Assembly (NCBI RefSeq): GCF_040538665.1
Contig: NZ_JBEWXT010000001.1
Coordinates: 558,001 to 622,000 of the forward strand
Origin: Aureibaculum sp. 2308TA14-22
GTDB taxonomy: Bacteria > Bacteroidota > Bacteroidia > Flavobacteriales > Flavobacteriaceae
Direction of reading: 5' to 3'
DNA length: 64,000 nt
Positions within the stretch are counted from its first letter, which is position 1, and each line of letters begins with the position of its first letter. Of the stretch, positions 9,099-18,723 are shown piece by piece. The notes beneath the pieces are model-generated. The model worked only from the letters and a program-made list of their open reading frames with translations, was not told the origin of the DNA and made no database searches. Both the position numbers and the translations under genes were made by a program.

Positions 9099-12013
9099 TA
9101 TATTAGGTATAAAAATTCTTTTAAGTTAAACATACTATGGCAATATTCTTTCCAGACTTCTAAGTTAACATCAGCTTCTGAGTTTACCGTACTTTTTGTT
9201 TCCTTGAGCTGTGAAATGAATTGGCTAGCATTTGAAATTTCACTCTCAGATGGTTTTCTGGAAAAAGCACGTATATAAACCCATTCAATTTTTTGATTGA
9301 AGGATAACTTGTTAATGGCTACTAATTTCTTAGCCATAATTTCAGCTTGAGCAATTACAAAAGGATCGTTCATTAAAATTAAAGACTGAGAAGGTACATT
9401 GGTTACATCACGTTTACCAAAAGTGGTAAATGGCATAGGGCGATCAAAAGTTGTCATCATAGGCTCTAAAAAATTCCGTCTCACTTCCTGATAAATACTT
9501 CTTCTACCATTTCCATCTAACGGACCAGATTCTCCCGGTCTTCCTCTTCCTTGCATAAACTCGGTAAGGTACATAGGAACTGGAGGCCCATAAATGGAAT
9601 CGTTTAAGCTTTCCGATACTACTAGAATACCATCTCTAATGGCTTCTGACTCTAAACGCCTTAAAGGAAACGAAGCTAAATAGACATTGTTAGGATCTTT
9701 TTTTGAAAGTTCATCATCCGTGATTGTACTCCGTTTAAAGGCTTCAGAAGTTACAATGTATTTTATCATTTTTTTTATAGACCATCCCTCATTTTGAAAT
9801 TTAATAGCAAGATGATCTAGTAGTTCAGGATGTGATGGTAATTTTCCTTGAAGTCCAAAGTTATCTACGGTCTCAACGATCCCTCTACCAAAAAGATGAT
9901 GCCAAAGACGGTTTACCATAACCCTAGAAGTTAAAGGATTTTCTTTATCTAGCATGGCATTTGCTAGTTCTAATCGTCCACTGCCTTTCGATTTAAAAGC
10001 AACATCTCCTAAAGGCAATGCAGATAAAAACCTTCTAGGTATGCTATCTTTAGAGGGTTCATTATGATTCCCTCTATTGAACACTGGGCTGTTTATTGAA
10101 AAACCATCGGAAACACCATAAATGAATGAGCTATTTTGTAAATCTTTAGCTAATTTCTTTGTGCTGTAAATTGCAGTTATTAATTCAGGAAAAGAAGTCT
10201 TTATATCACCTAATTTGAGCTTAGTGTTCAGTGCCGCAATTAGAGATGTTGAATTGGTGTTCTCTACTATTTTTGAAGGCCATTCAGAATTATAAGAGAT
10301 TGCGTACTGTGCCTCTATAAAAGCATCCTCAGACAAATTAAAATTATGCCGTTGGTATTCACCAGAGAGAATTTCTATATACGCTTTTTGGCCTTTCCAA
10401 GCTCCTACGTTAAACGTATAATTTTTCCAATCAGAACTGTTTACTCCTTTAGTAAGGTCTCCGTAAATAGGGTTTTGAATCAATTGAAAATTATCAATAA
10501 TTACACGAACTGTACTTTTGTCTCCTCTTGCACGAACACCAATAAAATCAGAATCCAATACAAAATCAGGTGATCTTAATGTTCCAAAAATACCAGTATC
10601 TAAAACTTTGCTAGATGCCTTTCCTTTTTCAAAGGTTATTAACTTTCCAGATTTTTTGTCAATTATAGGATTTCCTAAAGTGGAATTTTTACCAAATGCA
10701 ATGCCATTACTTACCCAACCATCAAAATCAGAACCTCTAAAATCACCAATCATTTTATAATCGCCAACAGGATAATTATTTAATTTTTGATTTATTTTTT
10801 TTGGTTGAACTTTACCAGAAACTATCGTTTTAATATAGTCTTGAATTTTCAGTATTTCTTTTGAGTTTAATTCTTTTGAAGTCGATAGATCCGAATCGAG
10901 CGGTGTAAAACGAGTACTTTCCATAACTCCATACAATGCATAATAATCTGCTGCCGTTATTGGGTCAAATTTATGATCGTGACATTTGGCACATGACACA
11001 GTAAGTCCCTGAAAAGTTTTGGTGGTTACATCGATCATGTTATCGATACGATTGGATTCATCTTGTTTAATATCAACAGGGCTGTGCGTACCTTCTCCAA
11101 ATGTATAAAAAGCCGTTCCTAATTGAGATTCTAAAATTCCATTTTTTGTGTTGTATCGTTTTTGTGCTAACAAATCTCCTGCTAAATGTTCCTTTAACAA
11201 TTGGTCATACGGAACATCATCGTTAAACGCTCTTATCAAATAATCGCGATATTTCCAAGCACCAGTAATGGTATAATCAAATTCATGCCCCTTAGTTTCT
11301 GCATATCTAACTAAATCCATCCAATGTCTTGCCCACCTTTCTCCATATGCTGATGAATTTAAATAATTATCTACCATTTTTTCATAGGCATCCTCTGAAG
11401 AGTCTGAAACATAATTTTCAATATCTTTTGGCAATGGGGGTAGTCCAGTTAATAGATATGCAACCCTACGAATAAGCGAATATTTGTTTGCTAATGGTAC
11501 TTTATCTAGCCCCTTTTCTTCTAAACGTTTGTCAATAAAATAATCAATTGAGGCGTTATTTTTAAGTTCTTCATTATAAGTAGGTTTTATAAATGACCAA
11601 TGCCGTTTCCATTCTGCACCTTGTTTAATCCACTTTTCTAATAAATCTTTTTCCCTTTGGGTTAATTTATTATTAGTTTCAGGCGGAGGCATCATTTGAT
11701 CTTCATGCTGATGGTTAATTCTGCTTATTAATTGACTCTTATTAGGTTTTCCAGGAACCACAGCAAATCCACCTTCTTTTAAAGCAGCCGTTGCTCCTTC
11801 ATAAGTATCTAGTCTTAAATCTGCTTCTCTACTACTAGGATCTGGGCCATGGCATAAATAACAATTTTGGACAAGTATTGGGCGGATATGAAAATTGAAG
11901 TCAACGGTTTTGGGAAGCGGTTCGTACGATGAATCTGAATTATTACATGACAAAATAATTAGGCACAGTATAAATAGTGTACATAACTTTTTTATTTTTT
12001 TAATAAGGTTCAT
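9098..12013 (-). CDS. PSCyt1-DUF1549-DUF1553 cytochrome lipoprotein
   Basis: A 971-residue lipoprotein (lipobox LIILSC, Cys23). The first heme site CYLCH is at 51-55 inside a PSCyt1 domain (SREADLRLDTYEGATAAL, QMMPPPE). DUF1549 follows at about 150-360, with a second CxxCH (CAKCHDHKFDPITAADYY) near 342. A carbohydrate-binding-like beta-sandwich insert lies at about 400-560 (YKMIGDFRGSDFDGW, GKASSKVLDTGIFGTLRSPD). DUF1553 fills the C-terminal part (LTSRVMVNRLWHHLFGRGIV, QSLILMNDPFV). These proteins are surface or periplasmic redox proteins thought to take part in polysaccharide or organic matter use. It heads the minus-strand operon that runs down to 5303. Confidence 0.9.
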   Translation of the reverse strand: MNLIKKIKKLCTLFILCLIILSCNNSDSSYEPLPKTVDFNFHIRPILVQNCYLCHGPDPSSREADLRLDTYEGATAALKEGGFAVVPGKPNKSQLISRINHQHEDQMMPPPETNNKLTQREKDLLEKWIKQGAEWKRHWSFIKPTYNEELKNNASIDYFIDKRLEEKGLDKVPLANKYSLIRRVAYLLTGLPPLPKDIENYVSDSSEDAYEKMVDNYLNSSAYGERWARHWMDLVRYAETKGHEFDYTITGAWKYRDYLIRAFNDDVPYDQLLKEHLAGDLLAQKRYNTKNGILESQLGTAFYTFGEGTHSPVDIKQDESNRIDNMIDVTTKTFQGLTVSCAKCHDHKFDPITAADYYALYGVMESTRFTPLDSDLSTSKELNSKEILKIQDYIKTIVSGKVQPKKINQKLNNYPVGDYKMIGDFRGSDFDGWVSNGIAFGKNSTLGNPIIDKKSGKLITFEKGKASSKVLDTGIFGTLRSPDFVLDSDFIGVRARGDKSTVRVIIDNFQLIQNPIYGDLTKGVNSSDWKNYTFNVGAWKGQKAYIEILSGEYQRHNFNLSEDAFIEAQYAISYNSEWPSKIVENTNSTSLIAALNTKLKLGDIKTSFPELITAIYSTKKLAKDLQNSSFIYGVSDGFSINSPVFNRGNHNEPSKDSIPRRFLSALPLGDVAFKSKGSGRLELANAMLDKENPLTSRVMVNRLWHHLFGRGIVETVDNFGLQGKLPSHPELLDHLAIKFQNEGWSIKKMIKYIVTSEAFKRSTITDDELSKKDPNNVYLASFPLRRLESEAIRDGILVVSESLNDSIYGPPVPMYLTEFMQGRGRPGESGPLDGNGRRSIYQEVRRNFLEPMMTTFDRPMPFTTFGKRDVTNVPSQSLILMNDPFVIAQAEIMAKKLVAINKLSFNQKIEWVYIRAFSRKPSESEISNASQFISQLKETKSTVNSEADVNLEVWKEYCHSMFNLKEFLYLI

Positions 12014-12204
12014 GAATTAAACATTAGAATTCAGAGTATTCAGAATTTAATCTGAAACCTAAATGGACTCAAGTCAATAAATATACGAACAGTGCTTGTA
12101 ATAAAAAAATATTACCGATTAATGAAGATTTAAGTTCTATGTACAGCAAAGATTATTGATTTTGCATCAAAGCACCTAAACGTATAGTGTTATATAAAAT
12201 AATA

Positions 12205-12230
12205 GATTATTCTTAACCTAAGAATTAATC
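12205..12230 (-). terminator. Hairpin overlapping the sulfatase stop codon
   Basis: On the minus strand the sulfatase gene ends in an imperfect inverted repeat (TTCTTA and TAAGAA separated by ACC, extended by GATTA/TAATC across a one-base bulge) followed by a T-rich run. It would serve as an intrinsic terminator, although the loop is very short. Confidence 0.4.
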
Positions 12231-13829
12231 TTTAGTCAATTTACTATCATACCAATTGACATTAGGTTTAAAATTTTTATTTAAGAAATTTTTACGTTGC
12301 TTTTCCAAACTTTGAAGCATTTTAGTTCTTCTGTTTTCATATTGTTTTTTCGCTAAAACGGCATCGTATGTTGAATCTATTTGTGGGATATTCGCATTGA
12401 CGCTTGATAGATACGTATCTAACTCTGTTCTCAATTTTGTTACTACGTCAGTATTACCAGCAAGAACATTTTGTTTTTCTGCGGGATCGTTTGTTAGATT
12501 ATAAAGTTCATCGCGTCCATCTTCCCAATAGTGAATCAATTTCCATTCATCACGTCTTATAATACTCACAGGTTCACCTCCTTGATTTCCATAGTGTGGA
12601 TAATGCCAAAACAAAGCTCTACTTTCTACAGATTCTCCTTTTAACAAAGGCACTAAACTGATTCCATCTATTTTTTGAGTTGGTTTAAATTGAACTCCTG
12701 TTAAATCCATTAAAGTAGGGTAAAAATCTACACCTGAAACTGAATAATCAATTGTTTTTGGTAGGTTTTTTAGTGTTGGTATTTTAATGAAATAAGGCTC
12801 TCTTATACCACCTTCCCATTGATAACCTTTTCCTCCTCTTAATGGTAAATTGGAAGTAGAGAATGCATCACCACTAGCTACACCTCCATTATCTGACGTG
12901 AAAACAATTATGGTATTTTCATCTAAGTTTAATTCTTTTAATTTGTCTAATACTAAGCCCACGGCATCATCCATAGTTTCCACCAATCCCGCATATACTG
13001 GATTATCTTGAACTGTTCGAATAGGTAAAACCCGTTCCATTACGAAACCAGAGTCAGGAATGCCTTGTTTTTCGGCTTTGTTTCTGTATTTGCTCCATTT
13101 ATCTTCTGTGGTTTGTATGGGGCCATGTACGGCATAAAAAGATAGGAAAGCGAAAAAAGTGGTATCTTTATTATCCGTTATAAAATCAGCTGTTTCTTGA
13201 GCTAACCGCATCGTTAAACTTTCACCATCGTGTTTAGCCATCAATTTAGGATTCTCCCATGGAGCATAATATCCACCTCTAGGTGATCCTACTTTCCATC
13301 CTCCTATATTGATATCAAAACCGTTATTTTCTGGTGTTGAAGGTGCATCTCCCAAATGCCACTTACCAGCAAAAAAAGTTTTATAACCGCCTTGTTTCAT
13401 GGCCTCTGCTAGAGTAAGACTATTTTGATCAAGCTCATGTTTATAAGATGCGGGTAGTAATTTAGTATTTCGGCCTTGATTTCTCCATTGTATACCTGAG
13501 GCTGCTCCTATCCAATCTGTAATACCATGACTAGCCGCAAATTGACCTGTCATAATACTGGCTCTTGATGGACTACAGACTTGGCATGCGGCATAACCTT
13601 GATTGAATACAACTCCTTCATTTGCTATACGGTCTATGGATGGTGTTTCGTAATAACTACTGCCAGTGTAACTCAGATCATTTACACCTAAATCATCCGC
13701 TAAAATAAATACTACATTTGGTTTTTTAATTACCTTTTCTATTACAGAATCTTTTTGCTTACAGCTACTTATAATTATAACTGTAAGGCAAAGACAACGT
13801 ACTAAAACCAATATTTTTTTTAATTTCAT
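12225..13829 (-). CDS. Formylglycine-dependent sulfatase, lipoprotein
   Basis: A 534-residue sulfatase. I place the start at 13829 (MKLKKILVLVRCLC...) because this gives a lipoprotein signal with the lipobox IIISSC (Cys23); an ATG eight codons upstream is also possible. Key motifs are the metal site VVFILADDLGVNDL, then CSPSRASIMTG with Cys85 as the residue converted to formylglycine, GKWHLGD, and VFTSDNGG. The protein hydrolyses sulfate esters, probably on sulfated polysaccharides, in the periplasm or at the cell surface. A maturase is not visible in this window. It is separated from the downstream cytochrome operon by 211 nt and by a possible terminator, so it is probably its own transcript in the same functional block. 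Confidence 0.92.
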   Translation of the reverse strand: MKLKKILVLVRCLCLTVIIISSCKQKDSVIEKVIKKPNVVFILADDLGVNDLSYTGSSYYETPSIDRIANEGVVFNQGYAACQVCSPSRASIMTGQFAASHGITDWIGAASGIQWRNQGRNTKLLPASYKHELDQNSLTLAEAMKQGGYKTFFAGKWHLGDAPSTPENNGFDINIGGWKVGSPRGGYYAPWENPKLMAKHDGESLTMRLAQETADFITDNKDTTFFAFLSFYAVHGPIQTTEDKWSKYRNKAEKQGIPDSGFVMERVLPIRTVQDNPVYAGLVETMDDAVGLVLDKLKELNLDENTIIVFTSDNGGVASGDAFSTSNLPLRGGKGYQWEGGIREPYFIKIPTLKNLPKTIDYSVSGVDFYPTLMDLTGVQFKPTQKIDGISLVPLLKGESVESRALFWHYPHYGNQGGEPVSIIRRDEWKLIHYWEDGRDELYNLTNDPAEKQNVLAGNTDVVTKLRTELDTYLSSVNANIPQIDSTYDAVLAKKQYENRRTKMLQSLEKQRKNFLNKNFKPNVNWYDSKLTKD

Positions 13830-13853
13830 AATTATTGAGTTTATAGAATCCAT

Positions 13854-14430
13854 ATAATATTTTAGGGTAAAACTAAAAAAATCTAGTTGTAATTTTATGT
13901 TTTATAAGTTATTTGCCGATACAATATGTATTAAGCCTTGTAAACACTAGGGTGTTGAGGTTGTGGGTGTAAAAAAGATGTACTCTTTTGGTTGCTTTTG
14001 TTAGATTTTTTTCTGTTAACAACTAAACTCTAATTCGATTCAGATTTTTAAGACTCTACTTTAAACGTTTTATTTTGAATCGTAACATCATGGTATAAAA
14101 TTGTTCGCTAACATTCTAAAGAATTTAACTTTTATATTTTTTATTCTGATAGTTTCTCTTTATAAAGTAAAATCAACAGCGTTAAAGTGGGTTGACAACT
14201 CTTTTTTGGCCGAAAAATAAAAACTTTTTATACTGTGATTATTGAGGAAAGATATGGTAGGCTGTTTTAAATGAACCAGATAGCATATTATATAATGAAT
14301 TCTTCCAAAAAAAATTCCTAACTTTAAATGGTAATTTGAGCTAGTAACATTTTTTATTTAGCCACATTAAGCTCATTATATATTGAACGTTAAACATAAG
14401 AAAGGTAATTACGAATAATTAGTATCAAAA
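13854..14430. other. 577-bp gene-free stretch before the Hsp70 island
   Basis: AT-rich sequence between the divergently oriented sulfatase and phosphatase genes. It should hold the promoters of both. I see no convincing TAnnTTTG element with a paired TTG, no long inverted repeat, no RNA gene and no coding remnant. It marks the left edge of the accessory island. Confidence 0.5.
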
Positions 14431-15135
14431 ATGTTAAGCCCGCGAAAATTCGTTATTGGAGATATACACGGTCATTACGATGAACTAATGGAACTTTTTG
14501 ACCGCGTGAAATTTCAATTTAATAACGATATTCTTGTTAGTCTTGGAGATTTGGTTGACCGGGGGCCAAAACCTTTGGATGTAATAGAAAAACTGATGCA
14601 AGTAAAAAATTTCACGCATATTCTAGGAAATCATGATGAATGGTGCTATCAATATTTAAAAAACAGTCAAACCCCAATTGCATGGACATCGCAAGGTGGA
14701 GCAATCACAATGAATGCTTATAAAGAAAATCCGGAATTAAAAGAAAAGCATATTGAGTTCTTTGAAAAAGCAAGATTATATTTTATTGATACAGACTCAA
14801 GACTTTTTGTACATGGAGGATATAACCCAAGAATTCCATTTCAGCAACAAAAAAACAATAAGGAAACACTTATTTGGGACAGATCATTGATATCGACTGC
14901 TATGGAATATGAGCAGACAAATTTAAGTTTTAATGAATTCACAGAAATATTTGTTGGTCATACTCCAACTCAGTTTATTGGACAATCCACACCAACCAAA
15001 ATTTCAAATTTGTGGATGCTTGATACAGGGATACATCAATCAGGTAAACTTACAATTATGAATGTGGAAACAAAAGAATACTGGCAATCGACGTCAAAAG
15101 ATAATTCAATAAACATAAATAAACAGCATGGATAG
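14431..15135 (+). CDS. PPP-family metallophosphoesterase (protein phosphatase-like)
   Basis: A 234-residue phosphatase of the PPP/lambda-phosphatase type. All family motifs are present: GDIHGHYDEL at residues 9-18, GDLVDRGPKPLD near 42-53, GNHDEW near 69, VHGGY near 130 and VGHTP near 171. These give the Asp/His/Asn ligands of a two-metal centre. Relatives dephosphorylate Ser/Thr/Tyr proteins or cleave diadenosine tetraphosphate. Position upstream of an FHA protein and a Ser/Thr kinase on the same strand makes protein phosphatase the better guess, replacing the PP2C enzyme usual in such modules. It is separated from the FHA gene by 126 nt that contain a promoter, so it may be transcribed separately. 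Confidence 0.88.
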   Translation: MLSPRKFVIGDIHGHYDELMELFDRVKFQFNNDILVSLGDLVDRGPKPLDVIEKLMQVKNFTHILGNHDEWCYQYLKNSQTPIAWTSQGGAITMNAYKENPELKEKHIEFFEKARLYFIDTDSRLFVHGGYNPRIPFQQQKNNKETLIWDRSLISTAMEYEQTNLSFNEFTEIFVGHTPTQFIGQSTPTKISNLWMLDTGIHQSGKLTIMNVETKEYWQSTSKDNSININKQHG

Positions 15136-15201
15136 TTACGCATAGTTTTATTAATATTACAAGAAAATTATTAATTCCATTGATTTTCCATTAAAATTCC
15201 A

Positions 15202-15232
15202 TTGTGGTAACGTTATTCTTGATTTACTTTTG
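15202..15232 (+). promoter_or_regulatory. Bacteroidota-type promoter for the FHA-kinase-Hsp70 operon
   Basis: TTG at 15202-15204 and TACTTTTG at 15225-15232 are separated by exactly 20 nt, matching the Bacteroidota consensus TTG-N19-21-TAnnTTTG. Transcription would begin about 10 nt before 15250, giving a short leader to the ATG at 15262. Confidence 0.6.
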
Positions 15233-15261
15233 TTGAGAAGTTTTTTGATAAAAATACTAAA

Positions 15262-16002
15262 ATGAATAAAAATTCGAAAACAACGAAAAGCAAATTGCCA
15301 GTAAGTCCATTTATTGTCTTATCGACGATTGAAGGTGTAGAAAGCAAAATAGTAATGAATAAGGATAAAATAATCATTGGGAGATTAGCCGATCTAAATG
15401 ACATTGCACTTTTACCAGATCCGCAACAATTAGTCACACGTTATATGCACTGTTCCGTTGAAATTAAAAACTGTACTTCTTGGGTTGTGGATAATGCTAG
15501 TAAAAATGGGACTTTTGTCAAACGAAGAAGTGTTATGCAAAAAGTGAAGGGAGAATTTAAATTACAAGATGGTGATGTAATAATGATATTATGTAGCGTG
15601 GGTGCAAGTGAGCCACCAAAATACTGGGAATTACTTTATACTGATCCCTTAGCAACTGAAAATGTTGAATATTACACGTCAAGTTTAGTTTATGATTGGA
15701 TTCAGGCTAAGTTGTTTATTACTAAAAAAGGAGAACTAACAGAAGTTAGTTCTTTAACACCAATGGAACATAAACTTCTAAGGTATATGGATCAAAAAAA
15801 TAAATCAAATGATAGTGTTCCCGTCATGTGCACTTATGATGAAATAGTTTCTGCACTGTGGGATGATGCTTATTCGCATACTACAAATGATGTAAATCAT
15901 ATTGTAGCAGCGTTGCGAAAGAAAATTGAAGACAACCATAAAACCCCAAAATTTCTAATCAATATAAGAGGTATGGGGTATAGACTAAATACTAATCCAT
16001 AA
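15262..16002 (+). CDS. FHA domain fused to an OmpR-type winged helix
   Basis: A 246-residue soluble regulator. Residues about 18-115 are an FHA phosphothreonine-binding domain: IIIGRLADLND holds the Arg of the recognition loop, HCSVEI corresponds to the usual SxxH region, and NASKNGTFVKRR is the NG motif. Residues about 165-246 are a DNA-binding winged helix of the OmpR/PhoB kind (LTPMEHKLLRYM, NDVNHIVAALRKKIEDN, NIRGMGYRLN). There is no receiver domain. The likely logic is that a phosphorylated partner, or the kinase encoded 14 nt downstream, docks on the FHA domain and changes transcription. The domain pairing recalls mycobacterial EmbR, which is an FHA/winged-helix target of Ser/Thr kinases, but in a different order. 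Confidence 0.85.
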   Translation: MNKNSKTTKSKLPVSPFIVLSTIEGVESKIVMNKDKIIIGRLADLNDIALLPDPQQLVTRYMHCSVEIKNCTSWVVDNASKNGTFVKRRSVMQKVKGEFKLQDGDVIMILCSVGASEPPKYWELLYTDPLATENVEYYTSSLVYDWIQAKLFITKKGELTEVSSLTPMEHKLLRYMDQKNKSNDSVPVMCTYDEIVSALWDDAYSHTTNDVNHIVAALRKKIEDNHKTPKFLINIRGMGYRLNTNP

Positions 16003-16016
16003 TAATATAACTACGA

Positions 16017-17120
16017 ATGCCCATTTTAAAAGAAGGTCAAAATATAAACGAAACTTATGAGGTTGAACGCTTTTTGGGAGAAGGAGCTTTTGCTGAAGTT
16101 TACCGGGTGAAGCATAGATTTCTTGGAAGACAGGCAATGAAAGTTTTTAAAGCCTTGGGCATGACGATTAATGAGATTGAGACTATGCTTAGCGAAGCAG
16201 TACTTTTGTCCCAGATTGGACATCCTAATATTGTTAGGGTATTTGATGCAAATATCTCAAATTCTAAAAAAGGAATTTTTGGTTTTTTTACTATGGAATA
16301 TGTTGCAGGAGGTAGTCTAGATAAATTCTGGCAGTCTTATGCCGAGCGTATTATACCTGTTGGTGATACCGTACAGATAATAAAGGAAATATGCCTTGGT
16401 TTGTCCGTTGCACATAGCGAAACCCCGCCAATCATTCACCGTGACATTAAGCCTCAGAACATTCTTATTGGCTACGATGCAGAAGGAATAAGGGTCCGTG
16501 TGTCCGATTTTGGTTTAGCGAAACACGTTAATCCACTAACGCTTCTTGCGAGTGCAAAAGGAACAAGAATCTTTAAATCTCCTGAAGTTTTTAAAAATAA
16601 CAAATTTGATTCATGTACAGGTGATGTCTGGGCAATTGGTTGTATTTTATATCTTTTACTGACCGATCGCTTACCATTTGCTGAAATTACAGAAACTGAT
16701 TTTTTTGATTATTCAAATTTTGAAGTCCCAGTAATTCCACCAAGTAGGTTAAATTTATCCGTTAATCCATTACTCGACCAAATAACCCTGAAAGCCTTAT
16801 CAATTGACCCGGCAAATAGATATATGAATGCCATGGACTTTCTAAAGGACTTAAAAAGATGGAAACCATCAAAAATTTCAGAAAATAGAAATATATACTC
16901 AAGTTCTCATGGGCTGACAAAATCTGCTCTGGGAAATCATACGCCTATTGACGAATCTGATGCGAATAATTTACTTAAACAGGCTTTAAATATCAGTAAG
17001 CATTCGAACAAATTAAATGAGGCCGCGGATTTATTAGAACAGGCCTTTTTAAAATGGCCTAATTATAAAGACAAATATGAGTACCTTATGAAATTATGGA
17101 GAAAGGGAATATCAAGATAA
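16017..17120 (+). CDS. Hanks-type Ser/Thr protein kinase with TPR-like tail
   Basis: A 367-residue cytoplasmic kinase. The glycine loop is GEGAFAEVY (21-29), the ATP lysine is Lys43 in AMKVFKA, the catalytic loop is HRDIKPQNILI (about 141-151), the metal motif is DFGLAK (about 164) and the activation segment ends in KSPEVFKN. The catalytic domain ends near residue 285. The tail (about 315-367: NLLKQALNISKHSNKLNEAA, DLLEQAFLKWPNYKDKYEYL) looks like one or two TPR-type helical repeats. There is no membrane segment and no PASTA domain, so the signal must come through a partner. Candidates for partner and substrate are the FHA protein upstream and the J-like, GrpE-like and Hsp70 proteins downstream. 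Confidence 0.92.
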   Translation: MPILKEGQNINETYEVERFLGEGAFAEVYRVKHRFLGRQAMKVFKALGMTINEIETMLSEAVLLSQIGHPNIVRVFDANISNSKKGIFGFFTMEYVAGGSLDKFWQSYAERIIPVGDTVQIIKEICLGLSVAHSETPPIIHRDIKPQNILIGYDAEGIRVRVSDFGLAKHVNPLTLLASAKGTRIFKSPEVFKNNKFDSCTGDVWAIGCILYLLLTDRLPFAEITETDFFDYSNFEVPVIPPSRLNLSVNPLLDQITLKALSIDPANRYMNAMDFLKDLKRWKPSKISENRNIYSSSHGLTKSALGNHTPIDESDANNLLKQALNISKHSNKLNEAADLLEQAFLKWPNYKDKYEYLMKLWRKGISR

Positions 17121-17150
17121 ACTAGCTTAAATTGTATTAAATCGGAAACT

Positions 17151-18710
17151 ATGGTATCAAATACAAACAATAGTAAAAATGGATGTGAAATCCTGATTCA
17201 AGCTGCTGTTCCAGAAATTTACAGAGTAAATGCTTTTCGAATTTCTGGTCTTAATGTAAACTCAAGTACTCGTGAAATCACTAGCCAACTTCGGAAAAAC
17301 CAAATGTTCGAAAAATATGGAGATGTTTCGGTAAAAAATGATAGTCCTTTCCCAATTGTGCCGTCGCCAGACAATGACCAAATACGCCTTGCCTTGCATA
17401 GATTGCGTGACCCTGAAACTCGTCTAATCGATGAATTTTTCTGGTTTTGGCCTCATAGTTTTGATTCTGCCAATACTGATAAAGCCTTGGAGTTCTTATC
17501 GAAAAATGATATAAAATCGGCCGAGAATATATGGATCAAGGAGGAAGCTACTTTAACAGAATCAAATGTTTCAAAGCACAATTTGGCAATACTGTCACAT
17601 CTACAGGCACTTGATTATGAATTAAATGGACAAGGCATCACAAATAGTAAGTTAGAAGAATATTGGGAAAATGCTTTTAAACGCTGGAAAGTGCTTTTCG
17701 ACCATGAAGGATTTTGGAGTCGTCTGACAGCCAGAGTTCGAGAAATGGATGATCCTAGATTAACCACCGGATTTATTAAAAGATTAAGAGAGTCACTCCC
17801 ATCTGCTATTTTGCAAATAAATGTAAAAATAGCTTTAAACGCTGCTGAAAAAGGCGACATCGCCAAGGCAAATCGCCACATCCAATTTGTAAACGAATCA
17901 GGGTTTGGTTCTGATGTGGGTTTAAGAGCAATAAATAAAGTTATTGAGCCTGTAAGAAATAGAATCAAAATCATTTGTAAAAGATTTAATGACGTACCCT
18001 ATACCAATCCTCAAACTGAACTAAATGCAGGTAAAAAAATAATTGAAGAAACAAAAACTGCATTAAAAATATTGGATATTTTATTACCTGATAAAAGCCC
18101 AATACGAGAGGGTGCACATGATGAAATAGGCCTTACGGCATTAGGTTTTATTATCGCCTACAGTAATAAAACAGAAGATGATCTGGAGGACGCTCTAAAA
18201 ATACTGGAAGATATTAAATCTATAGTACTTGGTGAATCTGCCGTTTCAAGGGTCAGCCAGAATTATGATATTATAAAGAAGAATTATGATTCCAAAAGAA
18301 TCTACAATACCTGTTTCTTTTGCAAAACAAATAAACCTAATGGAAAATCATCGATTGAACAACCGATGCACGGTGAAATAGAAAAACAGCTCTTATATAA
18401 TAGTATAACATGGAGACATTTAACCGTAAAAGTTCCTCGATGCGAACAATGTAAAAAGGAGCACCAAAAGGAAGATACTATAATCACATTAGGTGTAATT
18501 GCAAGTATTATATTAGGTATTTTGTTTGCAAGTCTTTTTTCATCATTCTGGGTATTTGTAATTCTTGCAACTATCGGAATTGTTATGAGCATAAGACTTG
18601 GTATTAAATCGAACAAAACAGCGGGTCGTAGTACTTTCAAACAATTCCCTGAAATAAAAGAACTTCTTGCCAGAGGATGGACCTGGGGAGCAAGTCCCCC
18701 TCAAAACTAA
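17151..18710 (+). CDS. J-domain-like, zinc-motif membrane protein of unknown function
   Basis: A 519-residue protein without a recognised family name to me. The first 100 residues have the helix pattern of a J domain (NAFRISGLNVNSSTREITSQ, then IRLALHRLRDPETRLIDEFF), but the HPD tripeptide needed to stimulate Hsp70 is absent. Residues about 110-380 are predicted helical repeats. A zinc-ribbon-like pair CFFC (about 387-390) and CEQC (about 430-433) follows, then two membrane helices (about 443-487), and a short tail ending GWTWGASPPQN. The position directly before grpE-like and Hsp70 genes supports a role as a membrane-tethered Hsp70 co-chaperone. Topology puts the large N-terminal part in the cytoplasm. 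Confidence 0.6.
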   Translation: MVSNTNNSKNGCEILIQAAVPEIYRVNAFRISGLNVNSSTREITSQLRKNQMFEKYGDVSVKNDSPFPIVPSPDNDQIRLALHRLRDPETRLIDEFFWFWPHSFDSANTDKALEFLSKNDIKSAENIWIKEEATLTESNVSKHNLAILSHLQALDYELNGQGITNSKLEEYWENAFKRWKVLFDHEGFWSRLTARVREMDDPRLTTGFIKRLRESLPSAILQINVKIALNAAEKGDIAKANRHIQFVNESGFGSDVGLRAINKVIEPVRNRIKIICKRFNDVPYTNPQTELNAGKKIIEETKTALKILDILLPDKSPIREGAHDEIGLTALGFIIAYSNKTEDDLEDALKILEDIKSIVLGESAVSRVSQNYDIIKKNYDSKRIYNTCFFCKTNKPNGKSSIEQPMHGEIEKQLLYNSITWRHLTVKVPRCEQCKKEHQKEDTIITLGVIASIILGILFASLFSSFWVFVILATIGIVMSIRLGIKSNKTAGRSTFKQFPEIKELLARGWTWGASPPQN

Positions 18711-18723
18711 AATTTTAATAATT

